Assembly: GCA_046351455.1 (NCBI GenBank)
Contig: JAXLYM010000008.1
Location: 124,001 to 188,000 of the forward strand
Reading direction: 5' to 3'
Length of the DNA: 64,000 bases
Origin: JADJRH01 sp046351455
GTDB lineage: Bacteria > Myxococcota_A > Polyangia > Polyangiales > Polyangiaceae
The position numbers and the translations under genes are program-made. Position 1 is the stretch's first letter. The number at the start of each line of letters is the position of its first letter. The notes beneath the pieces are model-generated. The model saw nothing but the letters and a program-made list of their open reading frames with translations. It was not told the DNA's origin and made no database searches. Shown here in pieces: positions 26,833 through 36,416 of this stretch.

Positions 26833-28257
26833 ATGCGACTCCGCACCTTCGCTTCCTTGATTCCCCTCTTCGTCACCGGCTGCACGGGCTTCTCGCTGAA
26901 CGAGAACAACGCGGGAAACGACACGTACCTGGAATTCGGCTCCGTCGCCGTCGACGACCGGACGGAGCGCGCCTTCGTGCTGGACAACGAGAGCACGGAG
27001 AAGGGCGTCGAGACGAAGAGCACGCTCGTCTCCGTGGATCCGGACTCCGGAAAGGTCAGCACGGTGGCGGATCTCACGGGCCGGGACGACGCGCGCATCC
27101 TCTTCCCGAAGAGCGGCGTCCTCGTGATGTCGGAGCAGAACGGCACGGACGAGCTGCGCCTGCTCGATCAGACCACCTTCGCGGAGAAGGCCAGAGTCGA
27201 GGCGGACGTCCGCTACAACGGCACGCGCATGAGCCCGAGTCGGGAGTGGCTCGCCGTCGCCGACAACACCACCGTTCACGCGCCGATCCACATCATCGAC
27301 AACGAGCTGCTCGCGACGCGCGTCATCCCCCACAACGGCGACTGGCTGGAGGCGATGTGGAAGAACAAGAGCGACGAGCTGATCGCGATCGTCTTCTACG
27401 ATCAGGACCCGAACGTGCCTGAGTCGAAGCCGTACGCCCGCGTCCTCTCGTGGTCGATGGCGGACGTCGTGGCCGGCGAGTGGAAGCCCGACGAGAGCGG
27501 CTTCTGGCCCAAGAACAAGCTCGATCTGAAGATCGAGAACGTGACGGGAGACGCCTTCTTCTCGTTCACGTGGGTGGGGATCAGCCCCGACGACAAGTGG
27601 GCAGTCTTCCCGGTGCGGAGCACGGACTCGGCGGCGCCGCAGACGTACGAGCTTTTGGTGGTGGACACGGAGACTGGCGATCTCCGCATCGTGCCGGACG
27701 CGAAGGGCCCTGTCGGCTTCACGCCGGACAGCTCCACGATCGTCTCGTACGACGACAAAGGCAGCGAGAACGGCGCCAACGGGGAGACGAAGGACGGCGA
27801 GATCGATCAGCGGCTGTTGCTCATCGACGTGAACACCCTCGAAGTGGACGCGCAGGACGTCGATATCACCGGCGGCATCAGCTACTTCATCAGCCGCGAC
27901 GGAAACCAGGTCGTGATCGCGTCGAACTACGGGGACGAGAGCCTCGTCATGTACGACATCGATCAGAAGGGACAGACCAAGATGAAGGGCGCGAGCGTCG
28001 GTCTCGACGAGTTCGTGAGCCGCCGTGAGAAGAACGAGCTTTATCTGACCGACAATCAGCTCCTCTATCGCGTCGACATGACGGCGGCGACGCTCGATCC
28101 GGTGCCCTTGTCGTACTCGATCAACCACCTCAACATCCTGCCGAAGCACGACTGGCTGGTGATGAGCGAGGTGGGGAGCGCCACGAAATCGGCGCCTCGG
28201 CTCCACTTCTTCGACCTGGAGAAGAAGACCGACGTGAAGGCTATCGACATGCCTTGA
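26833..28257 (+). CDS. Beta-propeller-like lipoprotein
   Basis: 474 aa, ATG preceded by AGGAAAAG at 26821-26828. A short signal ends in lipobox VTGC (Cys17). The mature protein has repeated blades with a WD/TolB-like rhythm: 'LVSVDPDSGKVSTVADLTG', MSPSREWLAVADNTT, SPDDKWAVFPVRST and SRDGNQVVIASNYG. TolB/YVTN-type propellers often sit at the cell surface. The next gene, a PHP-type lipoprotein, starts 23 bp after the stop, so both are probably exported together. No enzymatic motif seen. Confidence 0.75.
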   Translation: MRLRTFASLIPLFVTGCTGFSLNENNAGNDTYLEFGSVAVDDRTERAFVLDNESTEKGVETKSTLVSVDPDSGKVSTVADLTGRDDARILFPKSGVLVMSEQNGTDELRLLDQTTFAEKARVEADVRYNGTRMSPSREWLAVADNTTVHAPIHIIDNELLATRVIPHNGDWLEAMWKNKSDELIAIVFYDQDPNVPESKPYARVLSWSMADVVAGEWKPDESGFWPKNKLDLKIENVTGDAFFSFTWVGISPDDKWAVFPVRSTDSAAPQTYELLVVDTETGDLRIVPDAKGPVGFTPDSSTIVSYDDKGSENGANGETKDGEIDQRLLLIDVNTLEVDAQDVDITGGISYFISRDGNQVVIASNYGDESLVMYDIDQKGQTKMKGASVGLDEFVSRREKNELYLTDNQLLYRVDMTAATLDPVPLSYSINHLNILPKHDWLVMSEVGSATKSAPRLHFFDLEKKTDVKAIDMP

Positions 28258-28280
28258 TAGCTTTGCGAAGCTCGGCGCCG

Positions 28281-30779
28281 ATGCGTCGCGTCCTCCTCGC
28301 CTCCGGAATCCTGCCGTTCCTCGCCGCCGCGTGCAGCAGCCCACAAGACCGCGCGGCGGCCCTCCCGACACCGTGCCCCACCGCCGCGCCGATCGCCACC
28401 GCGAGCGCCGCGATGACCGTGAGCCCTGGATTGCCGGCGCCCGCAGGCGTGGAGAAGGCGGAGGGGCGCGCGTCGAGGATCGGTGCCGTGTCGGAGATCC
28501 CGCTCACCGGGCCGCGCGTGGACGGGAAGGCCGGCGATTACCTGATCGACAATGGCACCGTCGCGGTGGTCGTCACGCAGGAAGGCCGCATCTCCGATTA
28601 CGCGCGCAAGGGCACGCGCGATGAGATGGTGTGGCTCAATCCCACGCTCGCGTACGGGCTGTCTTCGCTCGATACGCCGGTGAAGCGGATCCTGATCGAG
28701 CCCGGCGACAAGGCCCTTCGCGTCGAGCGGGACGTCGCCGGAAAGCCGGTCGTCTTGACGACGTGGGTGTACCTGGTCGGCGCCGAGCTTCACGTGGAGA
28801 CGGTCGCGGAGAACAGCGGGGACGATCCGGCGCTCGCGATGACGCTCGGGGAGCGGCTCAATTGGGGCAATTTCCCGACCTGGATGGAGGGGCACGGCTG
28901 GATCAAGGAGGCCGGCAAGCTCACCGGCGACTTCCTCGCGCGCGACGGCCTCGGCACGGCATACGCGGTGTGCTCGGAGGGCGGGCCGTTCTTCGCGAAG
29001 TTCGATGATCAGGAGTTTGCCGGCTTCTTCGAGCCCGCGCGCACCGGGGAGTCCGTGGTGCTGATCCCGGCGCACGGGGCGAGCGCGGCGCGATCTCTGG
29101 TGGTGACGACGTCGAACGTCTCGATGGGAGACGCGGTGATGGCGCTGCCGTGCGGTCCCTCCCGTCTGGGGCGCGCGCCGGTGTTGCAGGTGCCCGTCGT
29201 GCGCGGCGTCGCGAAGGCGCGGCTCCAGGTCTCGAAGTGCGCCTCCCTCACGTCGGAGCTGAAGCCGTTCCTGGAATACAGGGGACGGGACGCCTCGGAG
29301 AAGGGCGTGGAGGCGACCGCGTTCGAGCCGATCACGCTGCCTCCGGGCTGCTTCCAGGCGCGGCTCGTCGCCCCTGGGACGACGCCGGGCGCGTGGATCG
29401 AGGCCGCGAAGATGGCGGATCTGCCGCCGCGCGCCGTCCCGTCCGCGGGCAAACTGGCATTCTCCGTGACGGAGGACAACCACGCCTCTCCGGCGCGCAT
29501 CATCGTCCGCGGCGCCCCCGGCACGCCGAATCCGGACTGGGGAGATGACGCGGAGGGCACCGGCGTGGCCTCGTACGTGATCGCGACGTCGACGGGGACT
29601 GGCACCGTCCCGCTGCCGGCCGGCAAGTACGTGGTCCAGATCACGCACGGATTCGAGCGGACGGCGAAGGAAGAAAAGGTCGAGATCAAGCTCGGAAAGA
29701 CCACCACGGTGAAGGCGGCGCTCACCCGTGTCGTGGACACGAAAGGCTGGATTTCGGCCGATCTCCACCTGCACGCGGTGCCCTCTTCGGACGCGCCGTC
29801 GTTGCTGACGGACCGCGTGCGCAGCCTCCTCGCGGCGGACGTGGAGGTGGGCGTCGCGACGGATCACAACGCGGTGACGGACTACGGCCCTGCGATCGCC
29901 GAGCTCGGCATGAAGGACCACATCGCGCGCATCATCGGCGACGAGATCACGACGCGGGACGCGCCCTGGGGCCATTTCAATGCGTTCCCGCTCCTCGCCG
30001 GGAGCGATCCGATCCCGTACAAGGACACGACTCCATCCGCCCTGTTCGCGGCCGTTCACGCGTCCAGGCCGCTCGGGAAGGACACCATCGTGCAGGTCAA
30101 TCACCCGCGGATGGGCGGGATTGGCTACTTCGAATTGCTGCGGTTCGACCCCGAGGACATCCCGGCGTGGCTCAAGCGCTCACCGCTCGCGGACATGGGG
30201 TTCGACGCGATGGAGGTGTTCAACGGGGATCACTACACCAAGGTGAGCAAGGTCGAGGAGGTGATGAAGGACTGGTACGCGCTGCTCAACGCGGGATACC
30301 GCTTCACGGCGACCGGCAACTCCGACTCGCACCGTGTCTCGTTCCACGACGCGGGCGTGCCGCACAACCTCGTGCAGGTGCCGAACGACGACCCGGCCAA
30401 GCTCGACGAGCGCGCCTTCGTGGACGCCATTCGTCACGGCCGCGTGATCGTCACGAGCGGGCCTTTCGTGAACCTCACCGTCGGCGACAAGGGCATCGGC
30501 GACACCGTGGCTGCGGGCGATCGCGACGTGGTGGTGACGGTGGACGGGCCGCCGTGGGTGGAGATCGAGGAAGTGACGTTGATCCGGCGGGGGAAGGTGC
30601 TGGAGACGTTCAAGGTGAAGAAGAGCCAGGGCAAGCGCCCGTGGACGTTCAAGAAGAACGTGAGCTTCACCAAGGGAGACTGGGTGATCGCGATCGCCCG
30701 CGGCTCGAAGCCGATGACGTACCTCTACCGGAGCGGCGCGCAGCCGTTCGCGTTCACCAATCCGGTGTTCGTGAACTGA
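28281..30779 (+). CDS. PHP-domain (CehA/McbA-like) metallohydrolase lipoprotein
   Basis: 832 aa from ATG 28281 (a TTG at 28254 would add nine residues). Lipobox LAAAC near residue 17. The first ~480 residues are beta-rich with a galactose-mutarotase-like feel. From about 490 the PHP fold begins: WISADLHLHAVPSSDAPSLL (Asp494, His496, His498), VATDHNAVTDYGP, GDEITTRDAPWGHFNAFP and TATGNSDSHRV, which supply most of the expected metal ligands. CehA/McbA-family members include carbaryl hydrolase and other extracellular phosphoesterase-like enzymes; the substrate is unknown here. It is 23 bp downstream of the propeller lipoprotein and convergent with ugd (13 bp between stops). Confidence 0.85.
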   Translation: MRRVLLASGILPFLAAACSSPQDRAAALPTPCPTAAPIATASAAMTVSPGLPAPAGVEKAEGRASRIGAVSEIPLTGPRVDGKAGDYLIDNGTVAVVVTQEGRISDYARKGTRDEMVWLNPTLAYGLSSLDTPVKRILIEPGDKALRVERDVAGKPVVLTTWVYLVGAELHVETVAENSGDDPALAMTLGERLNWGNFPTWMEGHGWIKEAGKLTGDFLARDGLGTAYAVCSEGGPFFAKFDDQEFAGFFEPARTGESVVLIPAHGASAARSLVVTTSNVSMGDAVMALPCGPSRLGRAPVLQVPVVRGVAKARLQVSKCASLTSELKPFLEYRGRDASEKGVEATAFEPITLPPGCFQARLVAPGTTPGAWIEAAKMADLPPRAVPSAGKLAFSVTEDNHASPARIIVRGAPGTPNPDWGDDAEGTGVASYVIATSTGTGTVPLPAGKYVVQITHGFERTAKEEKVEIKLGKTTTVKAALTRVVDTKGWISADLHLHAVPSSDAPSLLTDRVRSLLAADVEVGVATDHNAVTDYGPAIAELGMKDHIARIIGDEITTRDAPWGHFNAFPLLAGSDPIPYKDTTPSALFAAVHASRPLGKDTIVQVNHPRMGGIGYFELLRFDPEDIPAWLKRSPLADMGFDAMEVFNGDHYTKVSKVEEVMKDWYALLNAGYRFTATGNSDSHRVSFHDAGVPHNLVQVPNDDPAKLDERAFVDAIRHGRVIVTSGPFVNLTVGDKGIGDTVAAGDRDVVVTVDGPPWVEIEEVTLIRRGKVLETFKVKKSQGKRPWTFKKNVSFTKGDWVIAIARGSKPMTYLYRSGAQPFAFTNPVFVN

Positions 30780-30792
30780 CCTGTTGGGGGGA

Positions 30793-32097
30793 TTACAGCT
30801 TGCGGCCGATGCCGGTGTACGAGAAGCCCATCGCCGTGAGGTCTTTGGGGCTCCAGATGTTGCGGCCGTCGAAGATCGCGGGGGTCTTCATGAGCTGCTT
30901 CATCCGGGCGAAATCGGGGCTGCGGAACTCGTGCCACTCGGTCACCAGCGCGAGCGCGTCGGCGCCCTCCACCGCTGCATACACCGAGTCCACGAGCTTG
31001 ATCTTGTCGCCGTAGATCGCGCGGACGTTCGCCATCGCCTCGGGATCGTGGGCCTGCACGATCGCGCCGGCCGCGAGCAGATCGTCGATGAGGACCAGCG
31101 CCGGCGACTCCCGGATATCGTCCGTCTTCGCCTTGAAGGCGAGGCCCCACACGCCGACGACCTTGCCCTTCACGTCGCCGCCGAAGTGCTTGTCGATCTT
31201 CTTGTAGAGCACGTGCTTCTGCTGCTCGTTCACCTTCTGCGCGGCGCGGACGACGAGCAGATCGTGGTTCGCCTCCGAGGCCGTGTGCAGGAGCGCCGAC
31301 AGGTCCTTCGGGAAGCAGGAGCCGCCGAATCCAGGGCCCGGGAACAGGAACTTGTTGCCGATGCGCACGTCGCTGCCGACCGCGCGCCGCACGACGCCGA
31401 TGTCCGCGCCCACCTTCTCGGCCAGCATCGCGAGGTCGTTCATGAAGGAGATGCGGACCGCCAACATCGCGTTGGAGGCGTATTTCGACAGCTCCGCCGA
31501 GCGCGGGTCCATCATCAAGATACGGTCGTTCGTCATGACGAAGGGCGCGTAGAGCTTCTGCAGGACCTCCCGCGCGCGCTCGTCGTCGACGCCGATCACC
31601 ACGCGATCCGGCTTCATGAAGTCGGCGACGGCGTCACCCTCTTTGAGGAACTCGGGGTTGGAGGCGACCGCGAAGTGCTCCTTCGTGTGCTGGGCGATGA
31701 TGGCTTTGACCTTGTCCGCGGTGCCGACGGGGACAGTGCTCTTGGTCGCGATGACCTTGAAGCCGGTCATGTTCTTGCCGATCGTCTCGGCCACGGCGAA
31801 CACCGCGGAGAGATCGGCCGAGCCGTCCTTGGACTGCGGGGTTCCGACGCCGATGAAGATGACGTCGGCCTTGCGGATGGCGCCCGCCACGTCGGTGGAG
31901 AACGTGAGGCGTCCGGCGCGCTTGTTCTCCGCGATCAGAGCGTCGAGGCCCGGCTCGTAGATGGGGACGCGCCCCTCGTTGAGCATGGCAATCTTCGAAG
32001 CGTCGACGTCGACGCACATGACGTCGTTACCGAAATCCGAGAAGCCGGCCCCTGCGACGAGCCCGACGTAACCTGTACCGATGACCGCGATATGCAT
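30793..32097 (-). CDS. ugd: UDP-glucose 6-dehydrogenase
   Basis: 434 aa, the normal length. It oxidises UDP-glucose twice with NAD+ to UDP-glucuronate, a precursor for capsule, exopolysaccharide and lipopolysaccharide sugars. Seen: Rossmann GTGYVGLVAG at residues 7-16, NPEFLKEGDAVADF, KYASNAMLAVRISFMND with the catalytic Lys, and GPGFGGSCFPKDL with the catalytic Cys261. The C-terminal UDP-binding domain is intact (GLAFKAKTDDIRESPAL). It resembles TuaD/RkpK-type enzymes more than GDP-mannose dehydrogenases. No polysaccharide genes adjoin it, so it likely serves cell-wide sugar supply. Confidence 0.95.
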   Translation of the reverse strand: MHIAVIGTGYVGLVAGAGFSDFGNDVMCVDVDASKIAMLNEGRVPIYEPGLDALIAENKRAGRLTFSTDVAGAIRKADVIFIGVGTPQSKDGSADLSAVFAVAETIGKNMTGFKVIATKSTVPVGTADKVKAIIAQHTKEHFAVASNPEFLKEGDAVADFMKPDRVVIGVDDERAREVLQKLYAPFVMTNDRILMMDPRSAELSKYASNAMLAVRISFMNDLAMLAEKVGADIGVVRRAVGSDVRIGNKFLFPGPGFGGSCFPKDLSALLHTASEANHDLLVVRAAQKVNEQQKHVLYKKIDKHFGGDVKGKVVGVWGLAFKAKTDDIRESPALVLIDDLLAAGAIVQAHDPEAMANVRAIYGDKIKLVDSVYAAVEGADALALVTEWHEFRSPDFARMKQLMKTPAIFDGRNIWSPKDLTAMGFSYTGIGRKL

Positions 32098-32246
32098 GGC
32101 TGGTGGTCCCTTACCACGCTCCTCGTTGCGGGAAGAGGGGGAGATATTCGACCGCGGTTGCCCCCGGCAAAACGTTCGCGGCGCTCACCCCATGAAGATG
32201 GAGGAGCGCCGCGGAGGGTAGGAACCGATGAACAGGATCCGGCGGA

Positions 32247-33155
32247 TCAGAGCGGGACGACGATGCGCCCCGGGGCCGTGGAGCCCTTGCCGCCACCAGC
32301 TTCCGTGTGGCATCCGTTGCAGTCGCCGTCACTCTGGGCCGCGTTCATGATGCGCTCGCCCTTCGAGCTCGTGACCTTCGCTTTGTAGGGGAACGCGATC
32401 GACTGCGTGGTGGAGAAGTTGCCAGTCACGCCCGGCTTGAAGGTGTGATCGACGCCGTTCGCGTCCGTGATGATCACCCGAACGTCGGCGTAGTCAGGCG
32501 TGCTCGTGTCGATGCCATAGCACAGGTCGTTCTCGTGACCGGAGGCGTACACCGTGCCGGCGAGCTTGAACTGCGGCGCCTCGAACTCCTTCTTGTGGCA
32601 GGCGATGCACGCCTCTCCCGGGTTCATCCGGGAGCCCTCCTGGTTGGCCGGCCACGTCTGGCCGGTGAGACAGCCGGCCGGGTTCGCGAACGGGTCCGGC
32701 GGCAGGTTCGTGCCGCAATCGCCCTTGGGCATACCGGCCGTGATCCACGCCTGGAGGACCGCAATGTCCGCCTGGTTGTCGGCCACGTTCGCGCCCGGTG
32801 GCATCGGCGCGGCGGCGTCTCCCATGCGGAGCACGCTGCGCTCCACGTTGCTCTTCGTCGCGTCCGCCTTGGAGGCCGCGGTGAGCTCGTCGTACGTGAC
32901 GAGGGACATCGGAGCGCCGCCCGAGGGCTTCGCGCCGTGGCAAGACAGGCACTTACTCGCGAAGACCGCGCCGACGTCGCAGGGGACGCCCGTCTGATCG
33001 GCCGTGGTGGTTCCGCCGGTTCCGGCGCTGCCGCCGCTGCCGCCGCCGCCGTTGCTCCCGATGATCGTCTCGCTCACGGACGTACAAGCCGCCATGCTGA
33101 GCGAGCCGGTGATGGCAAGTGAAAGGACCAGTGTGGTGTAGGTGAGGCGAGCCAT
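32247..33155 (-). CDS. Lipoprotein with three CxxCH haem-binding motifs
   Basis: 302 aa. Lipobox MAAC (Cys24), then a Gly/Ser/Thr linker. Three haem-attachment motifs are visible: CLSCH (69-73), CIACH (183-187) and CNGCH (279-283). The first lies in a cytochrome-c-like domain that also has an APMPPGANVADNQAD stretch with a candidate axial Met and the usual LQAWITAGMP helix. The segment after CIACH looks like a beta-domain (VYASGHENDLCYGIDTST). A membrane-tethered c-type cytochrome on the periplasmic side is the best reading; partner oxidoreductase unknown. Maturation needs the Ccm machinery, not in this window. Confidence 0.82.
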   Translation of the reverse strand: MARLTYTTLVLSLAITGSLSMAACTSVSETIIGSNGGGGSGGSAGTGGTTTADQTGVPCDVGAVFASKCLSCHGAKPSGGAPMSLVTYDELTAASKADATKSNVERSVLRMGDAAAPMPPGANVADNQADIAVLQAWITAGMPKGDCGTNLPPDPFANPAGCLTGQTWPANQEGSRMNPGEACIACHKKEFEAPQFKLAGTVYASGHENDLCYGIDTSTPDYADVRVIITDANGVDHTFKPGVTGNFSTTQSIAFPYKAKVTSSKGERIMNAAQSDGDCNGCHTEAGGGKGSTAPGRIVVPL

Positions 33156-33529
33156 TCCAGAGGGCTTAACTGGCAATCGCCGCACGCGCAAGAAGAACAT
33201 TTGCGGCTCTTTTGCCGGGCCCGCCGCGCCGAAAGCGGTTTTCAAATCCTGCGGACGGCTCGCCTTTTTTCGATCCTCTTCGACGAACAAGGCTCTCGAA
33301 AAAATCCGCTCTCGGTGCCTCTCGATACCACAAGAGAAAGGGGCACGAAAAACGGCTCATCTATTTCACTGGCACCCTCAAAAACATCGAGTCACTCGGC
33401 GCGGCAAAAAGGGACAATATCGGTTGACAGTCGAGCTTCGCAATGGGCGAGATGGCTCTCCTTGGTGTTGGGAGGCGCGCGTCGCGGCCTGCGCGTGGAC
33501 GGACCCCGTGCGCCCAAAGGAGAGACCGG
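33156..33529. other. 374-bp divergent intergenic region, relatively AT-rich
   Basis: The longest gap in the window, between the divergent haem lipoprotein and Cys-rich lipoprotein genes. It is clearly less GC-rich than its surroundings and has A- and T-tracts (33262-33270 CCTTTTTTC; 33297-33304 A-run; 33405 AAAAAGG). ACTGGCA-type motifs occur at about 33169 and 33367, and TTGACA at 33424-33429 without a convincing -10. An AAAGGAGAG ribosome site precedes the ATG at 33530. Nothing like a structured RNA was recognised. Confidence 0.5.
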
Positions 33530-34018
33530 ATGAAGAAGACGGGTTATTGGACGGGAGCGATCTTCGCTTTGGGGATGCTGGTGCTCATGCCGTTCGGGTG
33601 CGGCAGCGGGACGAGCACCTGCCCCGGCGGGCCGGATTGCACGTGCGCTGGCGACGCGAGCTGCACCTGCAACGCGAACGGCAACTGCGGCTTCGACTGC
33701 GCGGGCGAGAGCTGCGCGTTCGCGTGCAGCGCGGGCGCGACGTGCTCGGGCTCGTGCGGGAAGAGCTGCGACGCGAGCTGTCAGGCCGGCGCCGCGTGCG
33801 ATCTGGCGATCGGCGACAGCAGCGACTTCAACTGCGTCAACGCGGACTGCACGCTGTCGGTCGGAGCCGAGGCCGACGTGCACTGCAGCGGCGGCACCTG
33901 CGACGTCACGTGCTCGGGCAAGTGCAGCGTCGAGTGCACGGCCGGCGCGACGTGCCGGATCAAGTGCGCGGGCGACGCGGATTACAAGGCGATCGAAGGC
34001 ACCGGCACCTGCGGCTGA
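33530..34018 (+). CDS. Small cysteine-rich lipoprotein
   Basis: 162 aa, ATG 33530 with a strong AAAGGAGAG site at 33516-33524. Signal peptide with lipobox-like PFGC. The mature part is unusually rich in Cys, spaced every 4-10 residues (CPGGPDCTCAGDASCTC, CGKSCDASCQAGAACDL, CSGGTCDVTCSGKCSVEC), with Gly/Ala/Asn/Ser filling. The regular 'Cx(3-4)C' spacing suggests a disulfide-laddered, repetitive surface protein; no named family is sure. Regulated from the long AT-rich upstream region. Confidence 0.72.
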   Translation: MKKTGYWTGAIFALGMLVLMPFGCGSGTSTCPGGPDCTCAGDASCTCNANGNCGFDCAGESCAFACSAGATCSGSCGKSCDASCQAGAACDLAIGDSSDFNCVNADCTLSVGAEADVHCSGGTCDVTCSGKCSVECTAGATCRIKCAGDADYKAIEGTGTCG

Positions 34019-34117
34019 CGCGCCGCCTCACCGCCGCGCGCCGCGAAAATGCGCGCGCGATGAAGTAACGCAAAGGCCTCCCAGACGAGCGGCCCCTCGG
34101 TGCTACCATCCGCGCCG

Positions 34118-36415
34118 ATGGATAAGACAGAGGCCGCCGCCCCGCCCGAGCGCGTGAACACCCGCATGGTCCGCGAGGCGATCGCCAACGTGATCGCGCG
34201 CCGCCGCGAGCAACTCCCGGTGATGGAAGCGAAGCTCGAAGCGTGGCGCGTCCTCGAGCGCAGGCTCGCCGATCTCGACGTCGCGCTCGACGACATGCTC
34301 CTTCACCCGAGCACGCCGGTGGAGCTGCGCGCGGCCGTGAGCGACTTCCGCCACCGCGACCTGCGCCAGCGCGTGGCCGAAGGCCTGTCGAAGCTCGTGA
34401 CGGTGCGCGGCCGCATGAGCCGATCGACCGTGAACATCGGCGTGAGCGGCCAAGCGCGCGTCGGAAAGAGCACGCTCCTCCAGTCGATCGCGGGCCTCGG
34501 CGAAGAGCAGATCCCGACGGGCGAAGGCATCCCGGTCACCGCGGTGCGCAGCCGCATCTTCCACTCGACGACGCACCAGCGCGCGACCGTCGCGCTGCAC
34601 ACGTTCGGCACCTTCCGTCAGAACGTGCTCGCGCCGTACCACCGCGAGCTCGGCTTGATGGAGCCGCCGGAGACGCTGGACGCGTTCCGCCGATCGAACG
34701 GCGCCGTGCCGGAAGAGACGCTGTCGAAGCTCGCGCCGAGCCAGCGCACGCTCGCGAAGCGCCTCCGCGACATGCACCGCGCGCTGCCTTCGTACGAGGG
34801 TCTCCTGGTCGGCGGGGAGCGGGAGATCCCGCTGCCGGAGCTGCGCAGCTACGTCGCGTATCCGTCGAAGGAGCAAGAGGACGAGGCGGTGGTGCCGCGC
34901 CCGTACCTCGCCGTGCGCGACGTGCGGATCGAGTGCGCGTTCCCGCGCGTCGACGTCGACGGCCTCGCGCTCATCGATCTGCCCGGCCTCGGGGAGCTCG
35001 CGGCCGGCGCGGAGGAGCACCACGTCGTCGGCCTCCGTCACGAGGTCGACGTGGTGCTGCTCGTGAAGCGCCCCGTCGAAGGCATGGCGTACTGGAGCGA
35101 GGCGGACGGAAAGGCCGTCGATCTCCTGGATCGCGCGCGCGGCGCCATCAAGCGCCGGTGGGACTTCGTGTTCCTCGTCTCGAACCAGGGCGGCGCGAAG
35201 CAGTCCTTGATCGACGCGATGCTCGGCTCGATCCGCCGCGACGTGAACGAGGGCGAAGAGGGCCGGCACTACCAGGTGCTCGGGTGCGACGCGAAGGACC
35301 CGCGCAGCGTGTACGAGGATCTGCTCGCGCCGGTGCTGGAGCACCTCGCGAACCGCCTCGCGACGATGGACGCGGAGGTGCTGGCCGACGCGATCGAGCA
35401 GACGCGATCGGCGCGCGAGCAGGTGAAGATCGGCGTGAACGATCTCCTCTCCGCGGTGCGCGAGCACGCCCCCGAGATGCAGGCCGCGAGCGAAGAGCTG
35501 TGGACCCGCGTGAGCCGCATCCAGAAGGATCTCGCGGTGGATCTCGGCGATCTCGTGAGCGAGCTGCACCAGAGCGCGCGCGTCTCGGTGGAGGACACGC
35601 GCTTCATCTCCGCGGTCACGTCCGCGTACGAGCGCGCGAAGGTCTGCGTGGAGGACGGCTTCGGCGTCGGCCGCGACGCGTGGATCGAAGAGGTCCTCCG
35701 CACCATGCGGCGCGACAAGAACTCCACGCCGGTCGCCGCCCGCGAGTTGAACCGCGCGCGCGTCTACATCAGCGAGCAGTTCTGCGAGATCGACCGCTAC
35801 TTCGACGACCGCGTGAACGAGCTGTGGGCGCGCGTCGCGAAGATCCTCACGCAGCACCTGGGCGGCCTCTTCGGCGCGGCGACCGGCGTCTCCGCGCTGC
35901 GCCTCCTCGCGAAGCTCCTCGACGAGGCGAGCGAGCCGTGCCCGAACCTCTCGATCGCGGTGCAGAACCTCCTCAAGCTGGAGATCCGGTATCGGAGCCA
36001 CTTGCACCCGCGCGTGCGCCGCTGCCTCGACACGTTGAACCTGGAAGTGAAGGACCCGGAGACAGGCGAGGTCCGCACGCAGGTGACCGTCGACACGAGC
36101 CCGCAGGGCGCCGAGATGTTGCAGAAGCGCATCTCGCAGCTCGTGCAACAGGCCGCCTGGCAGAGTCGAAAGGCCTTGTTGGAGGACGCCAGCACCGTGG
36201 CGCTCGTCCTCCACGCGTCGGCCGAGCAGTTCGAGGACAGCTTCATTCGCTCCGGCGACTCCGAGCGTGAGTTCCTCCGCCTCGGCCGGTCGTACCGGGA
36301 CGAGATCTGGCCGGGCGTATTCACGGGCCTCGACGCCAAGAACGCGCGGATCGCCAAGGTTCGCAGGGAGTGCAAGGGAGTGCTGAGCGCCGTGTTCGCG
36401 ATGGAGAGTGATTGA
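34118..36415 (+). CDS. Dynamin-like large GTPase
   Basis: 765 aa from ATG 34118. A helical N-terminal ~105 residues precede a GTPase domain with P-loop GQARVGKSTLLQS (Gly111-Ser118), a candidate switch-I Thr region and G3 DLPGLGE (Asp287). The canonical NKxD (G4) is not obvious; FLVSNQGGAKQS sits where it would be expected. The C-terminal half is long and helical (~430-765), with coiled-coil-like stretches, as in dynamin stalks. A large GTPase with helical stalk fits the bacterial dynamin-like/SrfC-type group, which acts on membranes or in conflict systems. The partner GTPase gene starts 1 bp after the stop, so the two are very probably translationally coupled. Confidence 0.75.
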   Translation: MDKTEAAAPPERVNTRMVREAIANVIARRREQLPVMEAKLEAWRVLERRLADLDVALDDMLLHPSTPVELRAAVSDFRHRDLRQRVAEGLSKLVTVRGRMSRSTVNIGVSGQARVGKSTLLQSIAGLGEEQIPTGEGIPVTAVRSRIFHSTTHQRATVALHTFGTFRQNVLAPYHRELGLMEPPETLDAFRRSNGAVPEETLSKLAPSQRTLAKRLRDMHRALPSYEGLLVGGEREIPLPELRSYVAYPSKEQEDEAVVPRPYLAVRDVRIECAFPRVDVDGLALIDLPGLGELAAGAEEHHVVGLRHEVDVVLLVKRPVEGMAYWSEADGKAVDLLDRARGAIKRRWDFVFLVSNQGGAKQSLIDAMLGSIRRDVNEGEEGRHYQVLGCDAKDPRSVYEDLLAPVLEHLANRLATMDAEVLADAIEQTRSAREQVKIGVNDLLSAVREHAPEMQAASEELWTRVSRIQKDLAVDLGDLVSELHQSARVSVEDTRFISAVTSAYERAKVCVEDGFGVGRDAWIEEVLRTMRRDKNSTPVAARELNRARVYISEQFCEIDRYFDDRVNELWARVAKILTQHLGGLFGAATGVSALRLLAKLLDEASEPCPNLSIAVQNLLKLEIRYRSHLHPRVRRCLDTLNLEVKDPETGEVRTQVTVDTSPQGAEMLQKRISQLVQQAAWQSRKALLEDASTVALVLHASAEQFEDSFIRSGDSEREFLRLGRSYRDEIWPGVFTGLDAKNARIAKVRRECKGVLSAVFAMESD

Positions 36416-36416
36416 G

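Noticed and set aside
33156..33529. Riboswitch, small RNA or tRNA in the long gap
   Set aside because: No cloverleaf, conserved switch core or terminator-like structure could be recognised by eye.
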